Of a DNA stretch of 64,000 nucleotides, positions 11,700 to 23,851 are shown piece by piece. The notes beneath the pieces were generated by a model, which saw only the letters and a program-made list of their open reading frames with translations, was not told the origin of the DNA and made no database searches. The translations under genes and the position numbers were made by a program. The DNA comes from Madurella fahalii (taxonomy: Eukaryota > Ascomycota > Sordariomycetes > Sordariales): contig CM056878.1 of assembly GCA_029876055.1 (NCBI GenBank), forward strand, positions 3,844,001-3,908,000, written 5' to 3'. Each line of letters begins with the position of its first letter. The first letter of the stretch is position 1.

Positions 11700-13579
11700 T
11701 CAACCAACTTCTCTGTTCCCTTCAAGCATATCCACCATACGCTCAAGCTCACAGACCACATTCTGGTATATAGCCGTTTGCAACCCCCTGGTGTTAAGAT
11801 CTGCCCCAAACCCAAAATCACAGTAAAGACACCTCGCTGTAAGCCGATCGTAGTTTGGCCCCATCCGAGACGGCCTCGCTGCCGTCTTGCGCACTTGGAC
11901 CACATCGCTGGGTCTCGGGAGACAGTCCCATCTGCCTACGTGGAGGAGGGCAACTCCGAGACTGTACAACGTGACGTTTCGAATGCCATAGAGTAACAGC
12001 GCGTCGTCATCTGCCGGCGGAGACAGCATGTTGGCCAAGGAGGTCTGCAGCGCTATTGCCTCAGCCTTGGCTGTGAGTTTGCTGTCGATGTGGAGGGTTT
12101 CCAGGGATACCGAGAGTTCTTTGTCGATGTCGAAAAATGACAGATCAGGAAGACCCCAGCTTCGACGCCACCACTGTGTTGAGTGGTATTGGAGAACAGC
12201 CTGGGAAAGGCGGAGAGCGAGTCGAAGTTGGCCATTGATGGAGATGTCGAGCACCTTTTCCGGCTGGACTACGGACGCGAGACTTGAGGGAGGGCGAGGG
12301 AAAGATTGGATGGCTATGCTTTCCCTGTCGTTGTGGGCCATAAGGTGGTGAGTCAGGTGGTTCTGTGACTTGAGATATCCAATTGGGCTCTCCTGATGAA
12401 GACTCTGCAAATTCTTGCTCTGTTGGAAGAGGTGGTGGCACATATCCGCTGTATCACTCAGGTCGTGAGCGATTGTCGGCTTCGGGTACTCTTCCTGGTA
12501 ATCAAGATTACTTGTTTGTGACGTATGACTAGAAGCCTGACCTGGTGATTCTGTAAATCTCACTTTGCGCGCTTTTGCTGGCCTTTCTAGGCTGCTGCAA
12601 TCGGATTCTGGGTCTCTCGGGGGTAGTAGAGCAGTGCCTGCCCATAAAGTGTCCTCAGATCTTATCCTTAGGAGTAGTAAACTACTGTAAATCAAGTTAT
12701 TAGTATAACTGGGTTTAGAGGCCTTATATCATTGAACATACCGCTGCTTCACAGTACCGGCTAGAGCCTCATACTCCAAACCCACCCGGAAATCGATACA
12801 GGTTTTGGAAGTGTCGGATTGTAAGAACCACCTAGCAGTGTGTGCCATATGCTTGCCAGTCGAGTCAAGACATGACCAACTAGCTGAGAGTGAGTTGAAG
12901 AACGATGTAGAGTATTTAGCTACCTGGTCGTAGGTCTGGGGTAGAGTCTTCCTTCGGATGGATATTGGACTGCAGGGCCTTTGAAAAGCCTTTGCTGTTT
13001 TCCGAAGTCTACGAAACTCGCTGATTGTCTCGTTCAGATGTCCCATAGCCTCTTCCATTGATGACTTCCTCATCGCCAGACTAAAGGCGTTACTGGCGCG
13101 ACTAGCCCGCGAGTAGAGCTAGGCAGTCTCTTTGATCAGCTTCATCCTCGAGGACGTTGATACGTCATGAAATGGAGATATACCTTGCCACGGCCGGCCT
13201 CTTCGGTATCCAGCCGCCCAAAAAGGCTCTCAATATCTGCGATGTGATTGCCAATGCGTTCAGTGGCTTCTTTGGCTTCGATGTACTTCTGTCCCATATG
13301 TTGCTGGATTTTCTGCTCCACAATTCCTGCTGTCCACTCCGCATGCGAGAAGTCACGGAGCATCCTGGCGGCGAGAAGATATCCAATGCCGGCGTCCTGG
13401 AGAAGGAGCTGCGACTCGTCGCGGAACACCGAGATTTGCGTCTTGAACCTCGTGCGAAAGCGGCTGATCTCGCCCTCGAAGTCGCGAATTAACTTGAACT
13501 TCTCCTTTAATCGTCTCGAACCCTTGAACGCAGCGAGGCACAGCGGCGCGACACCCAAGGTGATTGATAGGGGGTCCAT
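11700..13579 (-). CDS. DUF7580-like protein (helical N domain, kinase-C-lobe-like C domain)
   Basis: Proposed exons are 13579-13184, 13118-12742 and 12684-11700, with GT-AG introns in phases 0 and 2, giving 585 residues. The N terminus (MDPLSITLGVAPLCLAAFKG) is the hydrophobic leader helix common to fungal STAND-associated proteins, followed by ~220 residues of amphipathic helices. A polar Ser/Pro-rich linker follows. The C-terminal ~200 residues carry the features I associate with DUF7580: RLALRLSQAVLQYHSTQWW, then LYSLGVALLHVGRW and LTARCLYCDFGFG, which resemble a degenerate kinase C lobe without catalytic residues. The function of the family is unknown. It starts 275 bp from the divergent Zn2Cys6 gene, suggesting shared regulation. 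The family call is from memory of motif layout. Confidence 0.7.
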
Positions 13580-13854
13580 ACTGCTGTTGAGGCCTAACAG
13601 GATGCAACCAGGGATGGAGAGGATGGGCGTGGGTTTGGGAAGGAACGTGTATCACACCTTTTGGGAGGGGCTTGGTGGGTGGCCTAGCTGCATCTGCAGC
13701 ACAGCCACATCAACCCCGCTCGTTTTTGTTATGCGATTGCTGCTCGTCTCAGCAGCTGGACAGCCAGAGCCTGATCTCTTCTCTCTCGTTCGTTGTCGCC
13801 CACCCGTCAACTCCCCATCAGAATTTGGCGCAGCGACCACGCAACATTGATCGC
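13580..13854. promoter_or_regulatory. Shared divergent promoter region
   Basis: 275 bp separate the start codons of the DUF7580-like gene (minus strand) and the Zn2Cys6 gene (plus strand). Both promoters must lie in it or overlap the genes. No operator or TATA box could be assigned with confidence. Confidence 0.55.
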
Positions 13855-16842
13855 ATGAGTCAAGGAACGACGAATAGCGAGGTGGACTTGAGCAGGCAAT
13901 GGCAGGAGTTCGTGCTGAACAGCGGGGAGCCTCCATGGCCTAAGGACACCAATCGCCGACTTGCTGGCAACCTCAGTGCGGCCGCTTCCAGTCTCTGGCG
14001 CTCCATTCTTGGACGCTGCCAAAATCAGCTTCCAGAGCTGGTGCTTCGCAGAATTCGGCGTGAATACGGGCACTATCAGCTGTGGTGTGACGGCTACGGT
14101 GTCTTATCAGGGGAGCTCGACAATGTCCTCGCTGGATCCAAGCGCCTTCGGCTCTCAACATACCGACTGCTAGTGGATGTATGCCTGGCTTTAGTCGGCA
14201 GTATGTTTGCTCCGCCATCTTTTTGTTGGATACACCTAACACCTGATAGTTGCTGTCGCATTCTCTGGCCCGCAGCCTCTCGCGCCAGTGAAGGCGCCCG
14301 GACTCTGGACACGGGCCAGGGAGCTGTCAAGCATCGCCATTTGTGAGGTCCAGGAAGGAGACGATAGCGACTCAGACACATGCTCAAATATCGACCCTCT
14401 CGAGGTAAATAGCTCCTCCACAATTGAGAGCTTCGTGGAGGACCTAGCGACAAGCATTCAGTGTTTGGTGGACCTCAGTCCTTGTTTCGATGAGCCAGTT
14501 CTTGACGAAACGCTTGACGAGATGCTCGTGCTACCGTCTGACGCCGTATGGGACCCGGCTCCTCACCTGGCAGCTGGTATCTCACAACGCTACCAAAGCG
14601 CCGACGACAACTACGCAGGCATTTTAGGCCTGGAAAATTGGGAAAGACTCCAGCGGCCCCACCAAACGAGGGTGGGAAACCTTCAACAGCTTGAGCAGGT
14701 GATGCTGAAGAGGGGGGAACCAGGATCTGCTGTAGCATCTAAAAACCACAACTCGGGGATCGGAACGTCAATCGCTAGTTCCGCCACCGGCTCTACCACC
14801 GCAAGTAATGACACGGGCGATGCGCAGAAACCGCAACGCGCAAGAACTAGTAAACCCAAGGTCAAGACTGGGTGTAATAACTGCAAGTAAGGCGCACCCG
14901 TTATTTTCGAGGCTTTTTCCGCGAGGGGGGATGAGACAGGGAATGGGACAGGGGGAGCTCGGTGCTGATTATTGTTTTATAGGCAAAGGAGAATCAAGTG
15001 CGACGAGAAGCGGCCGTCGTGCGTTAACTGCATCCGGTCCAAGAGGATATGCTCCGGCTATCCCCCGTCGCCCTGGAGCGCGAGGCCGATCAAAGAAGTC
15101 CAGATCGCCATGTTTGCCCTGCCACCTAGACGGATCCAGCAGTACCAGCAGCGCAACACGCTTCCATCAATAACTAGTCCTCCGGCCACCGTTGGTTGGT
15201 TGCATAAGCCATCGACGACTCTTCCATTCGACTCCCAGGAGGGCCTTTACTTTCAGTTATTCCAGGAGCAGACGGCGAGCTCGCTCTCTGGTTTCTTCGA
15301 CTCAGCCTTCTGGACTCGCTTAGTTTTGCAGGAGTGCCACTCTGAGGGATCTATCCGCCATACTGTGGTAGCTCTGGGAGCTTTATATAAGACGCTTGAG
15401 AGGTCGACCGAATCACCGCTAGGGTCACTGACAGAGGAGCAGGATCCGGCTGACGGCGCTTCACGGCATTGGGAGATGGCGGTAAAGCAATACTCTCGCG
15501 CCTGCCAGGAACCTATATGCGCTTTATCCGACTCCAGGTCTTATAGGACGAGGCTGATGGCGAATATGCTGCTCGCATGCTTTAACTCGTTTATCGGTGA
15601 CTACAGGCAAGCTATCGTTTATATCCAAACCGGACTCCGGCTACTCGAGCAGTTGCGTACTGAGAGAAGACGGGCCTTCCTTCCCAGGCCTGAGGAACCG
15701 GTTGAGGCGGAGCTCGTCCAGATGCTCACTCGTCTTGCGATCCAGGCCAAGTTATATGATATAGCCTTCCACTTCCCCCAGCCGTGGGTCGTGCGGCTGA
15801 CGGCGCCATCAAATCAGGGTCAGTACCCCAGCCCGCCGGTGTCCGACGCCTCGTCACCGATATCCGTCAGCAAGGACCCTATCCCGGACCGGTTCTCGTC
15901 CGTCATGGAGGCGCGTGTGGCCTGGGACAAGCTCTGCGAGCGCATTTTCCGCTTCACTGAGACCATGTCCGCCTATGCCCAGAACGGTGTCATGGGCGTG
16001 CTGCCTACCTCGCTGCTGCATTACGGCGTCTCGTTCAAGACGGACATCAAGGCCTGGTCCCTGGCCTTTGACCACATCCTTGCCTCACGAACCGCGTCCG
16101 GGCTGAGCAGCCAGGAGAAGGCGTGCATCGCTGTGTTGAAGATGTATCAGATAATGAGTTACATCTTGTTCCTGGTGACTTTTAGTTCCAGCGAAATGGA
16201 CATCGACAAGTATACGGCAGACTTTAATGTCATTGTCGACCTCGCGCTCGAGGTGGTCGGTAACGAGGAGCGCCGAGCTGCTTTGAATCGCTGCCCAGAC
16301 CCGCGCCTCTGCCACCACCGCGGTCGCCACGACTTGGGTGCCTCCTTTGAGGGTCTTAACTTCACCGTTCGGCACATAATGCCAAGTTTCAGCGCCGACT
16401 TGGGCATTGTACCGCCGCTTTTTTTGTTGCTACTAAGTGTCGCAACCACGACACCCGCTGGAAAGCTATCCAGCTGCTTAAGAGCAGCCCGCGACGCGAG
16501 GGCATGTGGGATAGCGAGCTCACGGCCCGCATCGCCGTGTTGATTGCTGATATTGAGGAGTCTGGCGATCCTGTGATTAGTCTAGACGGAGTTTTCGCCA
16601 CCAATATCCAGAACGCCGGCCGGCCATCCCCGGGGAGGCCGGCCAGCCCAGCACCATCAGCATCAACCGGCACTAGCCTCCGAACATCACAACAAAAGAC
16701 TATACCTGAGGAAAGGCGCGTTATAGTGCGTGCCGCGGAGTTTGACCTGCGCAAACGGACTGCTGTAGTGCAACTTGGGTCGCGGGGGTTACTGGCAGGT
16801 ACCCTAGACCTGAAGACGAGAGTAACGAGGATTACTTGGTAA
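13855..16842 (+). CDS. Zn2Cys6 transcription factor with extra N-terminal helical domain; frameshift near 3' end
   Basis: Proposed exons are 13855-14200, 14250-14886 and 14983-16842, with GT-AG introns in phases 1 and 2. Residues ~40-115 form a helical module (LWRSILGRCQNQLPELVLRR, YGHYQLWCDGYG, GELDNVLAGSKRLRL) of the type found at the N terminus of fungal STAND-like proteins. An acidic linker follows. The Zn2Cys6 cluster begins near residue 324 with spacing C-x2-C-x6-C-x6-C-x2-C-x6-C and is split by intron 2. A standard fungal regulator middle region follows. In the T7 run at 16419-16425 the frame slips: the family-like C terminus (VATKCR, RREGMWDSELTARI) continues in the next frame to 16842, whereas the uninterrupted frame stops at 16543. 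The slip is either a mutation or a homopolymer error. Nuclear DNA-binding regulator; targets unknown. Confidence 0.75.
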
Positions 16843-17775
16843 CATCACTTTTGTAATTCTATGACTGACTGGAATTTTAATTGTTTTGAGCCAGTTTCCA
16901 TTTTGGTTGGCTTTTATTCCCTGATACACCTGAACTGCAACACTACTAACAATTTAGTAAAATGGAGCTTATTACCTGACAGGTACCTCTATCAAGGCGG
17001 GTGCTACCTACAGGTTTCCATTTAGGTCCTCACTGCTAATTGAGAGCCTGCCCACTTCTTACCCTCATCTCTGAGCGCTAACCCCCGATATGGTAGGCGG
17101 GCTGGCGGCCGACCTAAGACTGACAACTCATCGAGATTAAGATGTATTTCCTGAGGCCAAATACAGAACAATATCACAGCGCTCAGAAATATATCACAAA
17201 TAGCTATTCATAAAAAGGTTATCAGTGCGCCTTGCTATGAAGTAGCGTATGTATGCATCGTGCAGCCCGGACAATGACCAACACTCTAAGGCGGCAAGTG
17301 CTATGATATATCGGTACTGGTACACTTTCTAAGCTAGTTTATTATGCACTGGTATGTTGATACGGGATGCATCTGTAAGATAGAAATGTAGTAGGTAGGT
17401 AAGGAGAATAGTGGCATGTGAGCTATGGAAGCATAGACTACTTGCAGCCCCTGAAAGTGGGAGAGATCCGTGGCGAGCGTCGCCACGAGGACGAGCCGCA
17501 GCAGGCGGGAGTGCCGATTTCGGGCGTCGTGGAAGTGTGACCTACTGTCTGTAGCGACGGGCAATCTCGCCCACTACAAACTATACTCCTTAGCTAGGGA
17601 ACCTGCATATCGCTCCTCAATTCGACTACTTTAACTATCGGGTATACAAGTCGCTAAGTTCGTCTGGCTACACCAATAAGACCTACTTTATACAATCTAT
17701 AGTGAAGGTGGAGATTAGTACCCAGTTAGAAATGTGATGGTTAGTAAGGGGCTTTGGAAAGTAGGAGAAGAAAGA
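16843..17775. other. intergenic, nothing recognised
   Basis: AT-rich, stop-dense sequence with no credible gene, RNA or repeat that I can identify. Confidence 0.5.
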
Positions 17776-17950
17776 TGTCGCGCTGGAAATCGCACTTGTG
17801 GAGCTCAGCTCCTGACCACCGAGCTCAGCAGCTCATCACGTGAACTCACCCAGGCCATTTTCTTTTATATTTAAGCCAGTCCTTCAGTCTCCTACTGCAG
17901 TAGATAGATCCTCAGAGACTTCAACCTTTCTATGTACTTCCTATGACCTC
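17776..17950 (+). repeat. Short dispersed repeat, copy B (possible LTR)
   Basis: The first ~88 bp (to 17863) match repeat copy A at 7519-7607 in the same orientation at about 90% identity. The sequence continues with a TATA-like 'tatatttaag' and a pyrimidine-rich stretch, which would suit the promoter part of an LTR, but no matching second LTR or PBS was identified. Confidence 0.55.
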
Positions 17951-18249
17951 TGCTGAGCTCCTGTGTGCGTGGTAACAACTGCAATACCCCTAAAGTCCGA
18001 TACGATCTAGACCAGGATGGGAGATACGGAAAAGTCTACAAAGTCTCGGAACAGCTCAGCGATCGGACTGAAGCAGGCCCACCCGGAGCGGCGGCTATCC
18101 TGGCTGTCCGGCTCGGTCACAGCTATACGAGAATGAGGCAATTCGGAGACGATGTCTGATCTACCGGTATAAACTCTACTCTCTCTATGTAGGTTTAAAT
18201 AATCGACAACCTACAGAATTGAGGTACAAGGATCTGTCACCGTAACTCT

Positions 18250-18762
18250 TTGCCACGGATCCGGAGGATCGTATCCCCAACCAGAACGTTGCTACACTGC
18301 GAACTGTACATCGTCCAATTTTTCTACGTAGGGGACAACGCCGACCCGCCATATAACCACGGTCCTGTTCGCAGACACAGACCCTGTAAGGCGGAGGTCT
18401 TGCTTGAATACATCGTTGCCATTCTCGAGTCCATAGACATGCAGGGCAGTACCGGGCAGGCCGAGGAAATGATCCGGGAGTCTCTCGGTCGCGATAACGC
18501 CTAGCTCTTTCTATACGAGCCGAGGGCTTGGCTCTGGAGCACTCTCAATTCATTGAGCAAATCGGGCCGCGTTGTCCAGGATCGGGACGGGAAAGTTATG
18601 CATCGGGTATCGCAAGAGCCGAGGAAGGGAATTAGGAAGGAGGATGCCCATCCAGGGCGGCCAGCACCGCTCCAACACCAGCCCTTGACCATCTCGACCC
18701 GTAACGGAATCAATAACCAAGCAAATCAAACTTCTTTTATGCCATACATCTTAATTGCTTAA
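18250..18762 (+). pseudogene. Relic of an unidentified fungal gene
   Basis: One frame runs 18250-18762 with a single TAG (18502-18504, explicable as CAG-to-TAG). Before it the translation reads LLEYIVAILESIDMQGSTGQ and EEMIRESLG; after it LFLYEPRAWLWSTLNSLSKS and RVVQDRDGKVMHRV. The composition and the smooth continuation across the stop look like real protein, but I do not recognise the family, and neither end looks like a natural terminus. Confidence 0.4.
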
Positions 18763-20414
18763 CATCCATTTTGCGTGATGTTGCGATGGGTAATGCACCC
18801 TCCGCTCGTTTCCAGCGCCTATTCATGAGTCAGCACTACACGTAATGTGATACGTGGACCCCGTCCTTAGTCAGGCAGCCCGCTTCACTCCGCCTGGCCT
18901 CCGAAGCATCAATGCTCAGTTCCACCTAGGCAAAGCCTAGTTTCCATCGATTAGGTATATATCATACATTCTTAAACCCTCTTCGGACCAAAGACCGATG
19001 GACATTCACGCCTATTTCGCACTGCCCCGTCATCGTCGTCCGGGGTACGATGGGCCTACTCAGAAACACCAGAGGAAATCCCCAGGGGCAACGGCTGTCT
19101 TGTATGGAAGGCATGAAATATCGACAAAGATGGGTGGGGAAAAGGCTTGAGTGTCCGCCTGATAAAGGGTGTTTCCGAGTCCCTTCACTCTACACACAAG
19201 GAGTGGGCTGCCTACACGCAATGGGCACGAGACTGTGCCCAAGCGGTGTCGCGAAGAGGCCGAGTCTGGTTCCAGCGGATCTCCTGCAGACGAGCCAAGA
19301 GTCATGATTCGATGTGAATCGTTTGGCCGGGCGGGGGGCGAGCAGGGGAATGGGAGGCGTTATCTGTTACATTGCCGCCTTGGCGGAGGCGAAGTCACAA
19401 TCTGACTTAAGCCAGCGAGGTTATGTAAAAAATAACCGGCTAATGGGCCTAGAGCTAGCAGTAGACGACAGCACATATGCAGAGAGTTGCGATTCAAGGG
19501 CCCACTGTCATTCCCGATGGTCGAGACAACCAAGTGGGTTTATAGCCATAGCTGTAAACTTAGGAATATTCATTTCATCCGAAGCCGGCAGCAAAAGTCG
19601 GAATAAGAGTGTTCCTCTGCCTGTCACTGACATTCCAAGTTCCGTGTCGCAGGTCAAAGGCATACCGAAGGTGAACGTGTGACTCGTGCCGCGGGGTTTA
19701 GTGGAGACCGCTTTGAAAGAGAGAGTCTTTTCAGATCGTTACCACAAAGCATCTCAATAGACCGTGGCCTACTTCTCTACATTCAGAGCACAACCTAAGC
19801 TACTTCCGAGAACGTAATGCAGATCAAGAAATCGAAGGAGGGGGGAAAGGAGGAAGAGAAATGAGAGGAAAGGGAAGTCAAGGACAAGACAAAAAAGGGC
19901 CGAGCCAAAACCCTGTCGCCGTCATCAATAAAACCCTACGGCCTTCCCGAACAGGAATATCGCCCGTGTTACTTGTCAAAGAGCTTTAGGCACCGAGATT
20001 AGGTGCAGCCTTACAGACTCCATTGTAGGCTCCCCTTCCTCCTTTTGGGACCTCCTGTAGCTAAGAGTAGTAGGTGGTATTTTCAGGGCTCTGCTTCGTA
20101 AAATCCGCGTCAAGCCTCGTGCTAGTCTTGCTTACGAGCCATATATACGGAGTAATAGCTGAGAAGAGACCAGTACCCTGTCAGGTGCGAGAAGCGCTGT
20201 GACCATTAGCTAATCTGACAATTTCTCGTGTAGAATGGATTATTATACACATCGTGAGGGGTTTGACTGAGGGTTGCGACCGGAGGCCAACAATGTCCGG
20301 GCGGCGCGAATTGTATATATACCCCATAGTATACTACGGTTCTCGCTACTCGCCTGCTCATCGTGTGGCTAACTTAGACTCATCCCCCAAGCTACCACGC
20401 TGACGACAGTGAAG
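18763..20414. other. intergenic, nothing recognised
   Basis: No frame shows domains or splice structure. A TATA-like 'tatatatacc' near 20313 lies about 100 bp upstream of the subtilase start and may be its core promoter. Confidence 0.4.
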
Positions 20415-21915
20415 ATGAGGATCGTTCAAGCTGTTTTCCATAATGCGCTCAGTCTTATATTTCTGTGGCCTTCTCTCGGCGACGCCCAGTCGCAGCAGCA
20501 GTCTAGGATTGCGTTGAAGCTAAGTACGGCAGCGTACGAGAGGCAACAGGCCGACCCTAACTTCATCGCAACCCTGATCCAGAATGTACAATCCAATGGT
20601 TTTGCTGATTCGGTTATACCAACTGTCTCCGCCAGCCCGCTCATCGAACCTCAGCGCGCAGCCGAGCTCGGCTCGAGGCTTGTACGCAGGACAACATTGG
20701 GTGCTCGCTCCCAGGTACCCGTCTTAGAAGCGTGGTATCAGGTTCAAGTTGTGTTTAACGGGGAAAATCAGGCCCGGGACGAGGAGCCAAGGCTAGCCCT
20801 GCCGCAGACTATCCTCGAGCTTCTCCATGGACTCTATAGACTCCCGGAGGTGGAGAGTGTCCAAGCGCTTCATCCTGGCCCTCCGCCTACGGTTAACCCC
20901 AGCGATGATCCCCGGAGTGGAAACCAAGGATACCTAAACGCTGCGCCGCAGGGCATCAATGCGCGCTACGCCTGGGGATTTCCGGGTGGGGATGGTACCG
21001 GCGTAACCATTGTAGATATGGAACAGGGCTGGAATCTTAACCACGAGGACCTAGTAGGTCAGGCCACACTCGGGGGCGCAGCTGGAGCTAATATACAACT
21101 GGCAATAGGCAGCGGCCAACATTACCTTCATCTCGGGAATAAACGCCGCTTTCTTTGGACATGGCACATCTGTTATAGGAGAGATGCTGATGGTGGACAA
21201 CCAGCTTGGTGGAGTCGGTATCGTCCCTGCTGCCAGAGGAAGAGTCGTCTCGCAGCACCGGGACGACGGGTCGTACAATACGCCGGCCGCTATTCTCGAC
21301 GCTGCCGCCTATATGAGTTTCGGAGATATCCTTCTGCTTGAAGCACAGGAATATGACCCCGTCAGCGGCTTCTATTTTTGGCCGGTCGAGGTCGCTGATG
21401 CCAACTACGAGGCCATCCGGATAGCAACTGATCTCGGCATCGTGGTTGTCGAGGCGGGTTGCAATGGTGGCTACGACCTCGACGCCTATGTCGACCTCTC
21501 GGGACAGTCCATCTTTGACCGCTCCAGCACCGGCTACCGTGAGTCCGGTGCCACCATGGTAGGCGCTTCTAGCTCCTCAGTCCCTCATACTCGATTATAT
21601 TTCTCCAACTACGGCTCTCGTATAGATATATATGCATGGGGAGAGGCTATCGACACTGCCAACACCGACGACCTCTCGGGGACAGAGAGCACATATACGA
21701 CCGGGTTCGGCGGCACATCCGGTGCATCGCCGATGGTCGTTGGCGCAGCAGCCATCATCCAGGGCGTCTTAGACGCAACTATCGGCTCTAAGGCGTCCCC
21801 GTTGGAGGTGCGGGAAGTCTTGGCCACCGGCGGAACCCCAAGCGCCGACCCTGCCTCCGATCGCATCGGCGTAATGCCTAATCTCCAAGCCATCGTCGAC
21901 AGCTTGGTTGGCTAA
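20415..21915 (+). CDS. Secreted subtilisin-type serine protease (peptidase S8)
   Basis: Proposed exons are 20415-21057 and 21113-21915, giving 481 residues. The N terminus is a signal peptide (LSLIFLWPSLGDAQ), followed by a ~170-residue propeptide-like region. The catalytic triad is complete: Asp in VTIVDMEQGW (~199), His in FFGHGTSVIGE (~231) and Ser in GFGGTSGASPMV (~417), with the oxyanion-hole Asn in EAGCNGG (~332). The intron is inferred because the His-box frame differs from the Asp-box frame. A 55-bp intron with a weak GTCAGG donor and a CAG acceptor restores phase exactly. If that intron is wrong, the gene carries a frameshift. The protein probably degrades extracellular proteins. It has no obvious partner among its neighbours. 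Confidence 0.8.
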
Positions 21916-22258
21916 GTGACCACCTCACGCTCCGGCCTATCCATGCCCGATCACGTCGGTAACGCGGTGGGATAGTGGGTGGGAATCATGGTTTGGGCCA
22001 GTGTGATCAATTTAGTGTAATGAGCTTCGATGGCCTTGAGGATTTTCCTTTCCTCCAGGGGGCCGAATTCCTTCCTTGTTACGTCGCGGTGGTCTTACAA
22101 GATGGGATGAAATAGGTAGGCGAGCTGTACCTAGCCAACTACACACTTCGATCCTTATTAAGGCTACCTTTTCAGGATATATAGCCCTAATGTTAAGCCA
22201 TTGCTCGCAGGCTTGTAGTCTTCGTAACGGATATCCAGTTCACTGATAAGGCTTCAAT

Positions 22259-22560
22259 TCAGCCGATAGCTAGGCGGCTAGCGAATAGGGGTGTCTTCCA
22301 CAATGTGATCCTGTAACACACGACCTCGGGCGCCGTACTCGCCAGCCCGGACATCATAATCCACGAACAGACGATTACCAGGTCCGAAAACACCCTGCGC
22401 ACGCACGGCGGCAATGGAAAACAACCCCGCTCTCTCTGAACCGGCCCAAGCTGGTCGCCATCACTCCATTTGCTTCCGCCTCTCCAACAACGGTAAGGCC
22501 GCAGCATCCTCAATCAACGTCGCCGTGTAATTGTCTGAGCCGGCTACATTATCAGTGGAA
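22259..22560 (-). pseudogene. Relic with one C-to-T stop, family unknown
   Basis: On the minus strand one frame reads VAGSDNYTATLIEDAAALPLL, then a TGA (CGA-to-TGA type), then WRPAWAGSERAGLF, VFGPGNRLFVDYDVRAGEYG and a natural-looking C terminus. This looks like the 3' end of a protein gene degraded by point mutation. No upstream exon could be joined with confidence and I do not recognise it. Confidence 0.35.
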
Positions 22561-23399
22561 AACCTCTTTCCTTTGGCTCACAAGCTTGCAACGCTAGTAT
22601 CAACTGCAAATCCCATGCACTCTGCTTCGTCTCTGCTGCCTTCTACTAGTTTCTATGCTACTAAGTTGTCTGTAAGCTCCGAGTGCAACTGTGGTTTAAT
22701 TGTCTGCTGGAATCTTGCTCACGGCCACCAAACGGGGCAGAGCTCATCGTTGCACTGGAAGGTTCGCTGTTAGAGAGATCGCGGCACCATCTCGACACCC
22801 CTGCTTATACAAATAAAGCTGTATTGGGATACATATTATTCAACCCTGCACTGTAAAAGTACTAATAGATATAAATCTCTTCTCAAACCCAAGCAACGTA
22901 AACACATCGCAATAAACACGGTATGCCCATTCTCACGGGCTCCTACCTCTCGACCTTCTCTCCTGCCGCCAGCAAGCATATAGCGACGTATTCTCGTTTG
23001 CGTCCGCGTATGTTCTACCCTTGCTCTTGTTCTGGTGTGCCAGGCACTTCTGTCAGATAAAATGCAGGTTTAGCATTCTACGACTAACAATCGTGGAGCT
23101 CCTCACCTTTTGGGTGTTTGGTGTAGTTGGTAGTTTGCGACAACTTCATCTCGTTCCTGTAGATCTAGCTGCGCTGCCGGGGAACCGTTATAGAACATCA
23201 GGTGCTAAACCAGCAAATTACACGAACCGTCGTACTACAGCTCTTCCCCGGCTTGGCGTCTATAGCAATAGACTTCGATAAGTACTTGTTATAGCTTTCG
23301 GGGTAACTTACCTAGGTATAAAGCAGGAATATATTACTAAGTTTTTAAACGTATCTTTGAGTTCAATCCTAGTATCGTATATCTTACTCTAGACCCGTT

Positions 23400-23851
23400 C
23401 TAAGCTTGCTTGCACTCTACCTCTTCGCTCTTTATCTCTCTCACCCCTACCGCCTTCACTATAGCTAGCCAAAGCTTCTAACTCTTACCTAGCCTACCCG
23501 ACCTACCGATCCTACCTGTAATTTCAACGAATGTGGCTATAGGATTTTAAGAAAATTATATTACCTTACAACAGCTTTATCTGCCTTCGGAGTCAACATC
23601 ACTCTCTTTATTAAAACTCTCTGGGTCGAGTTTATATACGAGTCCGAGGATAACATACTACGTAATTTCAATACCAAGCTCCTAGAAGAAATCCGGTTCC
23701 GACTATAGAACGTCGAAAGCTTATTTCGGGGCCGCTTTCTTATATACCCCTCTATTAATTCTATATCGCCCTTGTAGGACCATTCGGAGTACTCATCGCT
23801 GACTCCATCTACTAACTCCATAGCCTCTGTATCGTCTACTCGGTTGCTAGC
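23400..23851 (+). other. AT-rich decayed coding-like sequence
   Basis: A plus-strand frame from about 23518 to 23850 reads LYYLTTALSAFGVNITLFIK, LWVEFIYESEDNIL and LEEIRFRL, broken only by TAG codons that C-to-T changes could explain. It may be a remnant of a retroelement or other gene. It directly abuts the Copia LTR. Confidence 0.3.
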
